This document shows, one piece after another, positions 16,421 to 24,850 of a stretch of 44,781 bases of DNA. Location: assembly GCA_036522275.1 (NCBI GenBank), contig DATDGC010000021.1, forward strand, positions 1 to 44,781, written 5' to 3'. How positions within the stretch are numbered: the stretch's first letter is position 1; every line of letters begins with the position of its first letter. The position numbers and the translations under genes are program-made. The notes under the pieces are model-generated. The model had not been told where the DNA came from and made no database searches. It was given only the letters and a program-made list of their open reading frames with translations. This DNA comes from JAHFRG01 sp036522275 (lineage in GTDB: Bacteria > Pseudomonadota > Gammaproteobacteria > Burkholderiales > JAHFRG01).

Positions 16421-17869
16421 TTAGCCCGTTACCAATGGTGGTTTCACGCCGGCGAAAAATATGAAGGAAATCACCAAGCCCACCCAGATGACGAAGCCGA
16501 ATAGGCAGAGCAAATACACCGCCGCCAGCTTACCGATGCCTTCCTCCCAAAGCTTTCTGAAGTTGGACATCACACCAATCGTGAAAAACGTCATAACGAA
16601 AAAGATTCCGCGGAAGGTATTGGCTTCGCTCATTGCGGATTTTATCTTCCCAACGAATTCTGGCGTGGCCCCCAGCGCCATGGCTAGAATTACCACGAAA
16701 GTCAAAACGTAGCCGATGATGAATTTAGGAAAGCGCTCCCAGATCTCCCTGACCCTCGCCTTGTCGCCTTCCCGCACGTTGATGTGGGTGGTCCAGATGT
16801 AGGCGAGTATGAACGCCCAGATGCCGATGAAGATGTCGATGAAAACCTTGACCGTCGCAGTGGTGGCAAGTATCCAGCCTTTCTGGAAGTTGATCCCCTG
16901 TGCCGCCGCGCTCGCGAGGATCAGCGATTCCGTAATTGCACCGCTGGCCACAGCTGCGCCGTCGGTCTTGACCGCGAGCCCCATCCAGGCGCCGGCCACC
17001 ATGGGTTCGTCGGACAGGAAGGCTTGCGCCAGGAACGGCAGGATGAGCAGCTCGACCACGGAGAAGATCACGACCAGCGAGGCCACCATGATCGGGACCA
17101 CCGGACGGGCGCGGATAGCGCTGCCGGTGGCGATTGCCGCAGATACGCCGCAGATGGAAATGCCTGAAGCGAGAGGAGCCGCCCATTCGCGGCTGAGCCT
17201 GAACCACTTGCGCGCCACGAAGTAAACCACCGCCCAGTAGATCAGGTACGCCTCGATGATGGCGGCGAGGCCGCGGAACATCAGAGATGTCGCCAGGCTC
17301 AGCTTTTCAGCCGCGATAATTCCAAGGAAGCCGCCGAGAATGACGATCGCGGTCTTGATGTACCACTCGGGCCGGACCGCTTCTTTCATCCAATTTGCCA
17401 ATCCGGGAAGGAAGTTCCCGACCACCAGGCCGGCGATCAGCGCCACGATGAATCCGCCTTCGTTGGTGAGCTTCAGCGACCAGCTGATACCGAATTTCTG
17501 CATGTCGGCCGGGGTGGTCACTGCAAAATTGGCATAGCTCCCGGCGATCCAGCACAGATAACTGATCCAGAACACTGCGGTGAAACCAAGTGCGAATCGC
17601 TTGATGTCGGCTTTGAGCGCCGCTGCGCCCAGCGTGAGCACCACCAGCAGAGACAGGTAAGTGGCAACAAGCGCGCCTAACCCTCCGATGCCTGTGTAGG
17701 TTTTGGAAACAGGCGCCAAGGCTTTGGCAATGTCGGTCCACACGCCGGTGGTGACAACCCATCCCAAAGTGTCTGCCCCTACCAGTACGCCCAGCGCAAG
17801 CGCAAAAACAAGCAGGCCAATCCATACCGACAGCCAATCTTCACTGATACCTTGCATGGTTTGATTCAT
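16421..17869 (-). CDS. YeiH/UPF0324-family putative sulfate exporter
   Basis: This 482-residue inner-membrane protein has about 12 hydrophobic segments. Motifs of the Cons_hypoth698/YeiH family are VKTAIVILGG-like IKTAIVILGGFLG (about 171-183), GISICGVSAAIATGSAI (about 237-253) and GAWMGLAVKTDGAAVASGA (about 292-310). Many YeiH members are near 340-350 residues; the longer form here has extra membrane segments at the N-terminus and a long C-terminal part. Substrate assignment as sulfate or other small anion is by family annotation only. GGAGA lies 10 bp before the start. A 53-residue membrane protein gene follows directly. Confidence 0.82.
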   Translation of the reverse strand: MNQTMQGISEDWLSVWIGLLVFALALGVLVGADTLGWVVTTGVWTDIAKALAPVSKTYTGIGGLGALVATYLSLLVVLTLGAAALKADIKRFALGFTAVFWISYLCWIAGSYANFAVTTPADMQKFGISWSLKLTNEGGFIVALIAGLVVGNFLPGLANWMKEAVRPEWYIKTAIVILGGFLGIIAAEKLSLATSLMFRGLAAIIEAYLIYWAVVYFVARKWFRLSREWAAPLASGISICGVSAAIATGSAIRARPVVPIMVASLVVIFSVVELLILPFLAQAFLSDEPMVAGAWMGLAVKTDGAAVASGAITESLILASAAAQGINFQKGWILATTATVKVFIDIFIGIWAFILAYIWTTHINVREGDKARVREIWERFPKFIIGYVLTFVVILAMALGATPEFVGKIKSAMSEANTFRGIFFVMTFFTIGVMSNFRKLWEEGIGKLAAVYLLCLFGFVIWVGLVISFIFFAGVKPPLVTG

Positions 17870-18489
17870 AGTGAAGCGAATCTCCAGCGCTGTGCTTTCG
17901 TCATCGCTGTTTTCTCCCCCGCAGCCAGACTGACAATTTTTTGAAAGTTTTTAATCTTACTTGAGGCTTCTCTAAATTTACAAAGTAATTTTTGATCTTT
18001 GTTTATAACTAATTCTTTGATGAGGATCCGAACCCATGTGCGGCGGAGGAGAAAACGCTGTGTACCGCGGTAGCGGACGAGCCGGCGTTTCAGCTCAACC
18101 GCACGTACTCGTAATTCACCAGGAAGTTATTGATGCCACGATCGGGGCATGAATCGAGTTATTCATGCCTCACAAGTCGACATTTCTTATATCGCGATTC
18201 ACCTAACGCAACTTTTCAAACCATAAATGGCTTCATGCTCCTTTTCGCATATTTTGTAAGATGTCGCTATTCAGAGACAGCAAAAATCTATTATTAATCA
18301 TATCAGTATGTTGTTTTAGTCACGAGTCTGTCGTTTAATAACGACAAATTAGCAATTTAAACTTGTGAAGTTACTTTATTTTGTCTTTCTATCTTACTGT
18401 TCTGTTGTGATAAACAATTTGTGGCACGGCTGTTGCTAAATCATTTACGCATCTTATTCTGCATTCAATCTAGGCAACTTAAAATTAAA
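17870..18489. other. AT-rich intergenic region with a perfect 9-bp hairpin
   Basis: This stretch of about 620 bp separates the leftward transporter from a rightward gene. It is AT-rich at 17930-18020 and 18180-18420, as expected for divergent promoters. A perfect hairpin, GGCATGAAT (18146-18154), CGAGTT loop, ATTCATGCC (18161-18169), has no U tract and may be an operator or RNA element. On the minus strand a short open tail near 18073-18150 ends NNFLVNYEYVRLS, which could be a remnant of an older gene, but this is weak. Nothing else is supported. Confidence 0.5.
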
Positions 18490-19236
18490 ATGGAACCGAG
18501 AGCAGTGCTCATCCTTTTTCCCAATATCAGGCTCTTTCTTGGCTTCGGAGCAAAAACCTCGCAAGCTGGCATTCAGCAAGCATGTTCACCCTGCGTGGTG
18601 CAAAATAAAAACCAGCTTGCAGCTACTCAGGCTATGAATAAAAGCAAAGCTGAATCCAGTGCATTCGCCAGATTAAGTGCGGAGTTTAGAATATTTGCCG
18701 GATCCGACCGCAATGCGCAAGGCCTGGTGATCGGGCTGCGCGATGGCACCGGCATTACGCTTACTCACTGCATAAATGGCAGCTCATCCTCTGCTAGTTT
18801 CACACCACCTACCGGCCGCATGGGATACAGCAATGTTTCTATCGCTATCTCTTTGGCTAGACAGCAGCTGGCGGGGGAGGGCATAGGCCAGCCTGCGCCG
18901 CATCAATTGCAAGCAGCGCTGGTCGGCGGAAAAATCACCAGCCCGCTTTCTGGTAATGCCATCAAGTTTCATGGCATTTTGCAATTGAAAGTGCAGGGCA
19001 TGGGTTGGGGAAAAATCGCTAGTTTGCAGGGGATAAAATTGGGTAGCGTGATTGGCGAAGCGAGGCCCGTTACCGCTGTGCTGCAGCCCCGCACCAATGT
19101 CTACAGTCTTGTGACGAGGACAGTGCAAATGCAGGACTCTATGGCCAAGGCCACAATGGCAGCAGGCCCGAGTCAGTATGTCTCGGCCAAACCGGGTCAA
19201 GTCCCAGAGAAAACCGCAGAACAATTAGCAATATAG
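18490..19236 (+). CDS. Unrecognised protein with a GMGWG repeat-like core, possibly secreted
   Basis: I do not recognise a named family. From the ATG at 18490 the protein has 248 residues; a GTG at 18421 would add 23. Neither has a ribosome site. A hydrophobic start (AVLILFPNIRLFLGFG) may be a poor signal sequence. The core looks conserved: SAFARLSAEFRIFAGSDRNA, QGLVIGLRDGTGITLT, then MGYSNVSIAISLARQQL, QPAPHQLQAALVGGKIT, GILQLKVQGMGWGKIA and GIKLGSVIG. It ends in a Gln/Ala/Lys-rich tail and is followed at once by a strong terminator, so it is a single-gene transcript. Confidence 0.6.
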   Translation: MEPRAVLILFPNIRLFLGFGAKTSQAGIQQACSPCVVQNKNQLAATQAMNKSKAESSAFARLSAEFRIFAGSDRNAQGLVIGLRDGTGITLTHCINGSSSSASFTPPTGRMGYSNVSIAISLARQQLAGEGIGQPAPHQLQAALVGGKITSPLSGNAIKFHGILQLKVQGMGWGKIASLQGIKLGSVIGEARPVTAVLQPRTNVYSLVTRTVQMQDSMAKATMAAGPSQYVSAKPGQVPEKTAEQLAI

Positions 19237-19255
19237 TTGTGCGTCCAAGTTTAGT

Positions 19256-19288
19256 GCCCGTTTCCCTCCTCGAGCGGGCTTTTTTTTA
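19256..19288 (+). terminator. Rho-independent terminator
   Basis: GCCCG (19256-19260) pairs with CGGGC (19275-19279) across a 14-nt loop and is followed by eight T residues. It ends the gene stopping at 19236. The T tract overlaps the hydrophobic leader of the peptidase pseudogene that follows. Confidence 0.8.
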
Positions 19289-19523
19289 TCCTCTGGTTTG
19301 CGGGGTGCGCTGCACCGCAGGCTTTATTGCAAGAGAGTCAGTTGGCCGGCATAAGGAACTCGCATGGATTCCATTTTTTCCACAGCAACAATATCAACGC
19401 GGGCCGACGGCGCTCGCCATGATAACGGGCGTTGAGGTCGCCTCGGAAGCGCTTGTTTCCCAAGTCTACCTGACACAGCGCTAAGGCAGCTTACAAGTAG
19501 AAATGCTTGCGCCTGTGGCCGCT
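19279..19523 (+). pseudogene. Decayed PA2778-family cysteine peptidase (C39-like)
   Basis: Three fragments in two frames rebuild the start of a lipoprotein peptidase. Frame one gives a lipoprotein leader FFILWFAGC then AAPQALLQESQLAGI (19282-19350). Frame two gives LAWIPFFPQQQYQRGPTALA and VSQVYLTQR, then a TAA stop (19482-19484), then GSLQVEMLAP in the same frame. In the family the motif is PFFPQ-x-x-YQCGPAALA and QVYLP-x-R-QGSLQVEML. So the gene has a frameshift, the catalytic Cys changed to Arg (CGC at 19398-19400, one base from TGC), and a Gln codon turned to TAA. The rest of the gene is missing. Confidence 0.72.
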
Positions 19524-19637
19524 ATAATATGATGCTTACGCGCTGGCCGGAAAGTCTTGCCGCTTTGCGCGGCATATTAGCGCAACCCGTAGTGCACTAA
19601 GTTGCTCACTTGCCTTTTCCATACCCACGCAACAGGA

Positions 19638-19681
19638 TTGACAGCAGGATTTTGCAAGATGTATATTACTGACTGGTTAGT
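19638..19681 (+). promoter_or_regulatory. Sigma-70 promoter with overlapping TetR-type operator
   Basis: A perfect TTGACA (19638-19643) and TATATT (19662-19667) are 18 bp apart. Right after the -10 box lies ACTGACTGGTTAGT (19668-19681), an imperfect palindrome matching its complement at 10 of 14 positions. It covers the expected start of transcription. This is where a TetR repressor would block its own operon; ligand binding would release it. Confidence 0.7.
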
Positions 19682-19701
19682 TATTTATTCCCATTAATCC
19701 G

Positions 19702-20358
19702 GTGCTCGCTGTTTCTAAAAAAGCCGCAGACAGGCCACGCTGGGTGCGGCGCAAGGAATCCCGGCCCAGCGAACTGCTCGATGCCGCTCTCGATTTGTTC
19801 ATCGAGCGAGGCTTCAATGCCACGCGCCTGGATGATGTAGCGCAGCGCGCCGGGGTGAGCAAGGGAACGCTGTATCTCTATTTTGCCAACAAGGAAGAGC
19901 TGTTCAAATCAGTTATTCGCAAGGGCATGGTGCCTTATCTGCAGCGTGCGGAGCATCTGATTGACGAATATCGTGGCAGCTCGCGCGATCTGATCAAGCA
20001 AATCATCAGAGGCTGGTGGGATTCGATAGGCGCAACGCGCCTGGGCGGGATTCCCAAGCTGGTGGTTGCTGAATCAGGAAATTTCCCGGAACTCGCCAAG
20101 TTTTATCTGGAAGAGGTAATACACCGCGGCCAAGGAATCTTCGCGCGCGCATTGCAGCGCGGAATCGACAGCGGCGAATTCCGCAAAATGGATGTCAACT
20201 ACGCACTGCGCATCGCGATTGCGCCTGTCGTGTTACTCTTAATCTGGAAGCACTCGCTGCAACCATACGAGCGGAAAGCGCTCAAAGTCGAGCGCTACCT
20301 GGAAACACATCTCGATATTTTGTTCGACGGAATCCGCAGCACAGAAAAGAAACGGTGA
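19702..20358 (+). CDS. TetR/AcrR-family transcriptional repressor
   Basis: This 218-residue protein has the TetR helix-turn-helix at about 22-66 (ELLDAALDLFIERGFNATRL, DDVAQRAGVSKGTLYLYFANKEELF). A C-terminal all-helical ligand-binding/dimer domain follows. It starts at GTG 19702 without a ribosome site, about 28 nt after the predicted transcript start. It leads the tolC-hlyD-ABC operon, 38 bp before the tolC-like gene. It most likely represses the whole exporter operon by binding the palindrome at 19668-19681 and responds to an exported compound. Confidence 0.9.
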   Translation: MLAVSKKAADRPRWVRRKESRPSELLDAALDLFIERGFNATRLDDVAQRAGVSKGTLYLYFANKEELFKSVIRKGMVPYLQRAEHLIDEYRGSSRDLIKQIIRGWWDSIGATRLGGIPKLVVAESGNFPELAKFYLEEVIHRGQGIFARALQRGIDSGEFRKMDVNYALRIAIAPVVLLLIWKHSLQPYERKALKVERYLETHLDILFDGIRSTEKKR

Positions 20359-20396
20359 TCGGGTACTGGATTATTTTTAACGAATAGGATACCACC

Positions 20397-21728
20397 ATGA
20401 ATCGCTTATTACTCTTAGTCTTGTGCTTAGGTCTGGGTCTACCGGTGCACGCTGCCGACTTGCTGGAGATCTACCGGCAGGCGCTCTCGCAAGATGCGGC
20501 ATACGGTTCAGCACGTTCTGCTTGGCAGGCGGGGCAGGAGAAATTGCCGCAAGGACGCGCGCTGCTGTTGCCGAGCGTCAATCTTTCCGGCAACACTACT
20601 TATAACCAAGTCAATTCTCAGTTACGCAACCCTTTAGTGCCAGGCGTGGCGAGTCAGTTCAATAGCAACGGGATTACGGTTTCGCTTATCCAGCCGCTGT
20701 TCAACAAGCAGAGTATTGACCAGTACATGGAATCGAAATCGCAACTGGCGCAAAGCGACGCGCAATTGGGCGTGGCGGAGCAGGATCTGATTGTGCGGGT
20801 GTCGCAGGCGTATTTCGATGTGCTGGCGGCGCAGGATAATTTAGACTTCATCACAGCACAGAAGGCCGCGATTGCCGAGCAGCTCGCCTCTGCCAAACGC
20901 AACTTCGAAGTGGGCACGGCTACCATCACCGACACCAATGACGCACAGGCTCGCTACGACCTGGTTGTATCACAGGAAATCGCCGCGCAGAACGATGTGG
21001 AAGTGAAGAAGCAGGCGCTAGCGCAAATCATCGGCAGCGTGCCGACGTCACTTAAGTTGCTCGTCACCAGTCTGCCTTTGAACCTTCCGGATCCCAACGA
21101 CATGGGGCGCTGGGTGGAGGCGGCACATGCCAACAGTCCGCAAATCAAGGTGCAGGAAGCGGCGCTGGAAATCGTGAAACGTGAAGTTGAGCGCAACCGA
21201 GGTGGGCATTATCCGATCATTAATCTGGTCGGCTCCTACGGCCAGAACGCAACCGGGGCCGGCAATTTGTCGAGTGGTGTCGTTACCTTCGCCAACGACA
21301 CCACCGCTAAGCAGATCGGAGTACAGCTCAATTTGCCGATTTACCAAGGCGGCGGCACTCAATCCAAAGTGCGCGAAGCCCTTGCCAACCAGGATAAAGC
21401 GAAACATGACCTGGAAAACACCCGCCGCAGCGTGACATACTCCACCCGCCAGGCGTTTTTGGGCGTGACCAGCGGCGTAGCGCAGGTGAAGGCGCTGGAG
21501 CAGGCGCTGGTGTCGAACCAAAGTTCGCTGGATTCCACCAAGCTCGGCCAGGAAGTGGGCGTGCGCACCGAAGTCGATGTGCTCAACGCCCAGCAGCAAC
21601 TATTCAGCGCCAAGCGCGACCTGGCGCAGGCGCGCTACAACTTTATACTCAGTCAGTTGCGGCTCAAGTCCGCGACGGGGCAGCTCAGTGAAGACGATCT
21701 CGCCGAGGTCAATCGGTGGTTAAGATAG
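20397..21728 (+). CDS. tolC: TolC-family outer membrane channel
   Basis: This 443-residue protein has a cleaved signal peptide (residues 1-19, VHAAD) and the TolC start ADLLEIYRQALSQDAAY. Two OEP repeats follow with coiled-coil helices and the family motif LFNKQSIDQYMESKSQLAQS. The end, LRLKSATGQLSEDDLAEVNRWL, is typical of proteobacterial TolC. It gives the outer-membrane exit for the adaptor and ABC transporter encoded next; the coding regions overlap by 13 bp. The ribosome site is modest (AGGATA). It may also serve other pumps in the cell. Confidence 0.93.
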   Translation: MNRLLLLVLCLGLGLPVHAADLLEIYRQALSQDAAYGSARSAWQAGQEKLPQGRALLLPSVNLSGNTTYNQVNSQLRNPLVPGVASQFNSNGITVSLIQPLFNKQSIDQYMESKSQLAQSDAQLGVAEQDLIVRVSQAYFDVLAAQDNLDFITAQKAAIAEQLASAKRNFEVGTATITDTNDAQARYDLVVSQEIAAQNDVEVKKQALAQIIGSVPTSLKLLVTSLPLNLPDPNDMGRWVEAAHANSPQIKVQEAALEIVKREVERNRGGHYPIINLVGSYGQNATGAGNLSSGVVTFANDTTAKQIGVQLNLPIYQGGGTQSKVREALANQDKAKHDLENTRRSVTYSTRQAFLGVTSGVAQVKALEQALVSNQSSLDSTKLGQEVGVRTEVDVLNAQQQLFSAKRDLAQARYNFILSQLRLKSATGQLSEDDLAEVNRWLR

Positions 21729-22693
21729 CCGCAATAAAGCCAGGCTGCTGGCGCCTGCTTTGGAGCGCGTTGGTGCTCCTGCTTGCCGCCTGTTCGCTGC
21801 AAAACAACCCGGATTATCAGGGTTACGCCGAGGGCGAATTTGTGAAAGTCGCCGCGCCTTTCGCCGGCAGCCTGACGACGCTCAACGTAAAGCGTGGCGA
21901 TCAGGTGACCACCGGGGCAAAGCTATTTTCGCTGGAGCAGGAGAACGAGGTGGCGGAGCATCGCCAAGCGGTGGAGCAGGCCAGACGTGCCGAAGCGCAA
22001 CTTGAGGATCTGAAGAAAGGCAAGCGCCCTTCCGAGATTGACGCAATCAACGCTCAGCTGGTACAAGCCAAAGCCAACCTAAAACTTTCCACGTCGCAGC
22101 TCAAGCGGCAGGAACAGCTGGTAGCGCAGAATTTCGTAAGCGCGGACAAGGTGGACGAGGCGCGCTCCGCCTACGAGCGCGACAAGGGGCGAATAACAGA
22201 ACTGGAGGCGCAGCTCACAACGGCGCGGCTTGCCGCGCGTGCGGATGAAATCAGCGCGGCGGAGGCGGCAGCGGCAGCAGCGCACGCGACGCTGGCGCAG
22301 GCAGAATGGAAGCTCGCCCAAAAATCGGTGAAAGCGCCGGTAACAGGGCTGGTCGCTGATACGCTTTATGTGCAGGGCGAGTGGGTGCCGGCGGGCTCGC
22401 CGGTGGTCTCGCTCCTGCCGCCGCAAAACATCAAAGCTCGCTTTTTTGTGCCCGAGCCGGAATTGTCGCGAATTCACATCGGTGACACGGTGCAACTGGG
22501 CTGCGACAATTGCAAACCTCTCGACGCGCAAGTAAGCTACATCTCGCCACAGGCGGAATACACGCCGCCGGTAATTTACAGCAAGGACAGCCGCACTAAG
22601 TTGATGTTTCTGGTGGAAGCGCGCCCGCGAGCTGAAGACGCCGCGCTTTTGCACCCTGGGCAGCCGCTGGACGTGAAACCGGACCGGCCGTGA
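21716..22693 (+). CDS. HlyD-family periplasmic adaptor lipoprotein
   Basis: This 325-residue membrane fusion protein is of the YhiI/EmrA-like type. A lipoprotein signal (LLLAACSLQ, Cys near 27) anchors it to the inner membrane. The biotinyl-lipoyl segments are VKVAAPFAGSLTTLNVKRGD and VKAPVTGLVADTLYVQGEWV. A long coiled-coil hairpin lies between them (about 80-195, Ala/Glu-rich). It starts at GTG 21716 inside the end of tolC and overlaps the ATPase gene by 4 bp. It bridges the ABC permease and TolC. Confidence 0.9.
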   Translation: MVKIAAIKPGCWRLLWSALVLLLAACSLQNNPDYQGYAEGEFVKVAAPFAGSLTTLNVKRGDQVTTGAKLFSLEQENEVAEHRQAVEQARRAEAQLEDLKKGKRPSEIDAINAQLVQAKANLKLSTSQLKRQEQLVAQNFVSADKVDEARSAYERDKGRITELEAQLTTARLAARADEISAAEAAAAAAHATLAQAEWKLAQKSVKAPVTGLVADTLYVQGEWVPAGSPVVSLLPPQNIKARFFVPEPELSRIHIGDTVQLGCDNCKPLDAQVSYISPQAEYTPPVIYSKDSRTKLMFLVEARPRAEDAALLHPGQPLDVKPDRP

Positions 22694-23619
22694 ATGCAAA
22701 TCCCAATGTCATTGCGGTGCAGGGCTTGAGTAAAAGCTTTGACGGCAAGCGCGTAGTGGACGGTTTTTCGCTCACCGTCAAGCGCGGTCGCATTTTCGGT
22801 TTTCTCGGCCCCAACGGCAGCGGCAAGACCACCACCATCCGCATGTTGTGCGGGCTGCTCACGCCGGATGAGGGTCAGGGAACTTGCCTCGGCTACGATA
22901 TCCGCAGCGAAACCGCCATGATTAAGCGCCACGTCGGTTACATGACGCAGCGCTTCAGTCTCTACGAAGATCTTTCGATACGTGAAAACCTCGACTTCAT
23001 CGCCCGCATTTACGGCGTGAAGGACCGCCAAACGGCAGTGGAGAGGGCACTCGAACGCCTGGGTTTATCCAATCGGCGTAATCAGCTTGCGGGCACGCTG
23101 TCCGGCGGCTGGAAGCAGCGCCTGGCGCTTGCCGCCTGTCTTCTGCACGACCCGCAATTGCTGCTTCTGGACGAGCCCACGGCGGGCGTGGACCCGAAAG
23201 CGCGGCGCGATTTCTGGGAGCAGATTCACGATCTGGCAGCACAGGGGTTGACCGTGCTGGTGAGCACGCATTACATGGATGAAGCGGAGCGATGCCATGA
23301 ACTCGCCTACATCGCCTACGGAAAGCTCCTGATTCAGGGCACCGCCAGGGAAGTCGTGGAACAATCCAATCTCACCACGTGGTCGGTGGAGGGCGAGGAT
23401 TTGACCGCGCTTGCCTCCGAATTGAAAAACCGCCCCGGCGTGGACATGGTCGTGGCTTTTGGCATCACACTGCATGTGAGCGGCGACAACGCTCAGACCT
23501 TGCAGCAGGCGATTGCGCCTTATCGGGAGGATGCGCGCTGGCGCTGGTCGCCAGCCGAGCCGGGGTTGGAGGACGTGTTCATCAAGATGATGGATCGAGC
23601 CAAGGACAATTTCCAATGA
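22690..23619 (+). CDS. ABC exporter ATP-binding protein
   Basis: This 309-residue ATPase powers the exporter. Motifs are Walker A GPNGSGKTT (40-48), Q-loop Q87 (MTQRFSLYEDLS), signature LSGGWKQR (137-144), Walker B LLLLDE (157-162) and switch H194 (STHYMDEAE). The C-terminal region (about 215-300) is the extra domain seen in the YbhF/CcmA-type multidrug subfamily. It starts at GTG with a GTGA overlap to the adaptor gene and ends with an ATGA overlap to the permease, so all four products are made together. Confidence 0.94.
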   Translation: MNANPNVIAVQGLSKSFDGKRVVDGFSLTVKRGRIFGFLGPNGSGKTTTIRMLCGLLTPDEGQGTCLGYDIRSETAMIKRHVGYMTQRFSLYEDLSIRENLDFIARIYGVKDRQTAVERALERLGLSNRRNQLAGTLSGGWKQRLALAACLLHDPQLLLLDEPTAGVDPKARRDFWEQIHDLAAQGLTVLVSTHYMDEAERCHELAYIAYGKLLIQGTAREVVEQSNLTTWSVEGEDLTALASELKNRPGVDMVVAFGITLHVSGDNAQTLQQAIAPYREDARWRWSPAEPGLEDVFIKMMDRAKDNFQ

Positions 23620-24755
23620 GCGGAAAATATTTTTCGTGGGCGCGATTCTGGGCGGTGCTTTCCAAGGAATTCATCCAGATGCGCCGCGACCGGCTGACGT
23701 TTGCCATGATGGTGGGGATACCCCTCATCCAGCTTACCTTGTTCGGCTACGCCATCAACAGCGATCCGAAAAATCTGCCGACAGCGGTGCTTTCCGCTGA
23801 CAACAGCGAATTTTCCAGAAGCTTTGTGCGCGGCATGGAAAACAGCGGTTATTTCCGCGTGGTGCGGGAAATTACCACGGAAGCGCAGGCTGATCGTATG
23901 TTGGCGGTGGGCGAAGTGCAATTCGTGGTCACCATTCCCGAAGATTTTTCACGCAAGCTGCAGCGCGGGGAACAGCCGGAGTTGCTGGTGGAGGCGGACG
24001 CCACCGATCCTGCGGCGACCAGTAATGCGATCATGGCGCTCATCAATCTCAACCAGATGGTGCTTAATCGCGATCTGCAAGGAAGCCTCGGGTACTTGCA
24101 GAACACGCCGCCGCCGTTTGAAGTGCGCATTCACCGCCGCTACAATGCGGAAGTAGTTACGCAATACAACATCGTGCCGGGATTGATTGGCGTGATCCTT
24201 ACAATGACCATGGTGATGATGACGGCGCTAGCTGTGACCCGAGAGCGCGAGCGCGGCACCATGGAAAACCTGCTCGCCACGCCGGTGCGGCCGGTGGAGG
24301 TGATGATAGGGAAAATCCTACCCTACATCATCGTTGGCTACATACAGGTCACGCTGATTCTACTGGCTGCGAGGTTTTTGTTTGCTGTGCCGATGCTGGG
24401 TAGCCTTATTCTGCTTTCATTGGCGCTGATTCTCTTCATGGCAGCCAATCTGTCCGTGGGTTTCACTTTCTCGACTATCGCCCGTAATCAGATGCAGGCA
24501 ATGCAGATGACGTTTTTCTTTTTTCTGCCTTCGCTGTTGCTTTCAGGCTTCATGTTTCCGTTTCGCGGCATGCCCGGCTGGGCGCAGGCCCTGGGCGAGG
24601 TGTTTCCGCTTACGCATTTCCTGCGCATCGTACGCGGTATTCTGCTCAAGGGCAACGGCGTTCCGGAAATCACGCCCAACCTTTGGCCGATCGGTTTATT
24701 TCTGCTGGTTGCGGCGATCATCGCGCTCAACCGCTATCGCGAAACCCTCGACTGA
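23616..24755 (+). CDS. ABC-2 type exporter permease
   Basis: This 379-residue permease is of the YhhJ/YbhS type. One N-terminal membrane helix lies at about 26-48, followed by a large periplasmic domain (about 50-175) and five C-terminal helices. The coupling motif VTRERERGTMENLLATPVRP lies at about 207-226. The start at 23616 overlaps the ATPase stop (ATGA); longer in-frame starts lie deep inside the ATPase gene and are not used. Only one permease gene is present, so it probably works as a homodimer. Substrate unknown. Confidence 0.92.
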   Translation: MSGKYFSWARFWAVLSKEFIQMRRDRLTFAMMVGIPLIQLTLFGYAINSDPKNLPTAVLSADNSEFSRSFVRGMENSGYFRVVREITTEAQADRMLAVGEVQFVVTIPEDFSRKLQRGEQPELLVEADATDPAATSNAIMALINLNQMVLNRDLQGSLGYLQNTPPPFEVRIHRRYNAEVVTQYNIVPGLIGVILTMTMVMMTALAVTRERERGTMENLLATPVRPVEVMIGKILPYIIVGYIQVTLILLAARFLFAVPMLGSLILLSLALILFMAANLSVGFTFSTIARNQMQAMQMTFFFFLPSLLLSGFMFPFRGMPGWAQALGEVFPLTHFLRIVRGILLKGNGVPEITPNLWPIGLFLLVAAIIALNRYRETLD

Positions 24756-24778
24756 TTTGCTTAAATGAAGCCCTTCCT

Positions 24779-24814
24779 CGACCGGCATTTGCACGTGCTT
24801 ACCGCCGCCGGTCG
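24779..24814 (+). other. Inverted repeat after the exporter operon
   Basis: CGACCGGC (24779-24786) and GCCGGTCG (24807-24814) form an 8-bp perfect stem around a 20-nt loop, without a T tract. It sits between the exporter operon and the MscS gene and may stabilise the mRNA end or act as a Rho-assisted stop. Confidence 0.35.
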
Positions 24815-24850
24815 TGGTAGATTAAGCTTGGTTTCAGCAAAGAGTCGATT

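Noticed and set aside
18073..18150. Minus-strand tail ending NNFLVNYEYVRLS
   Set aside because: Looks like the end of an outer-membrane-type protein, but too short to identify and no upstream remnant was found.
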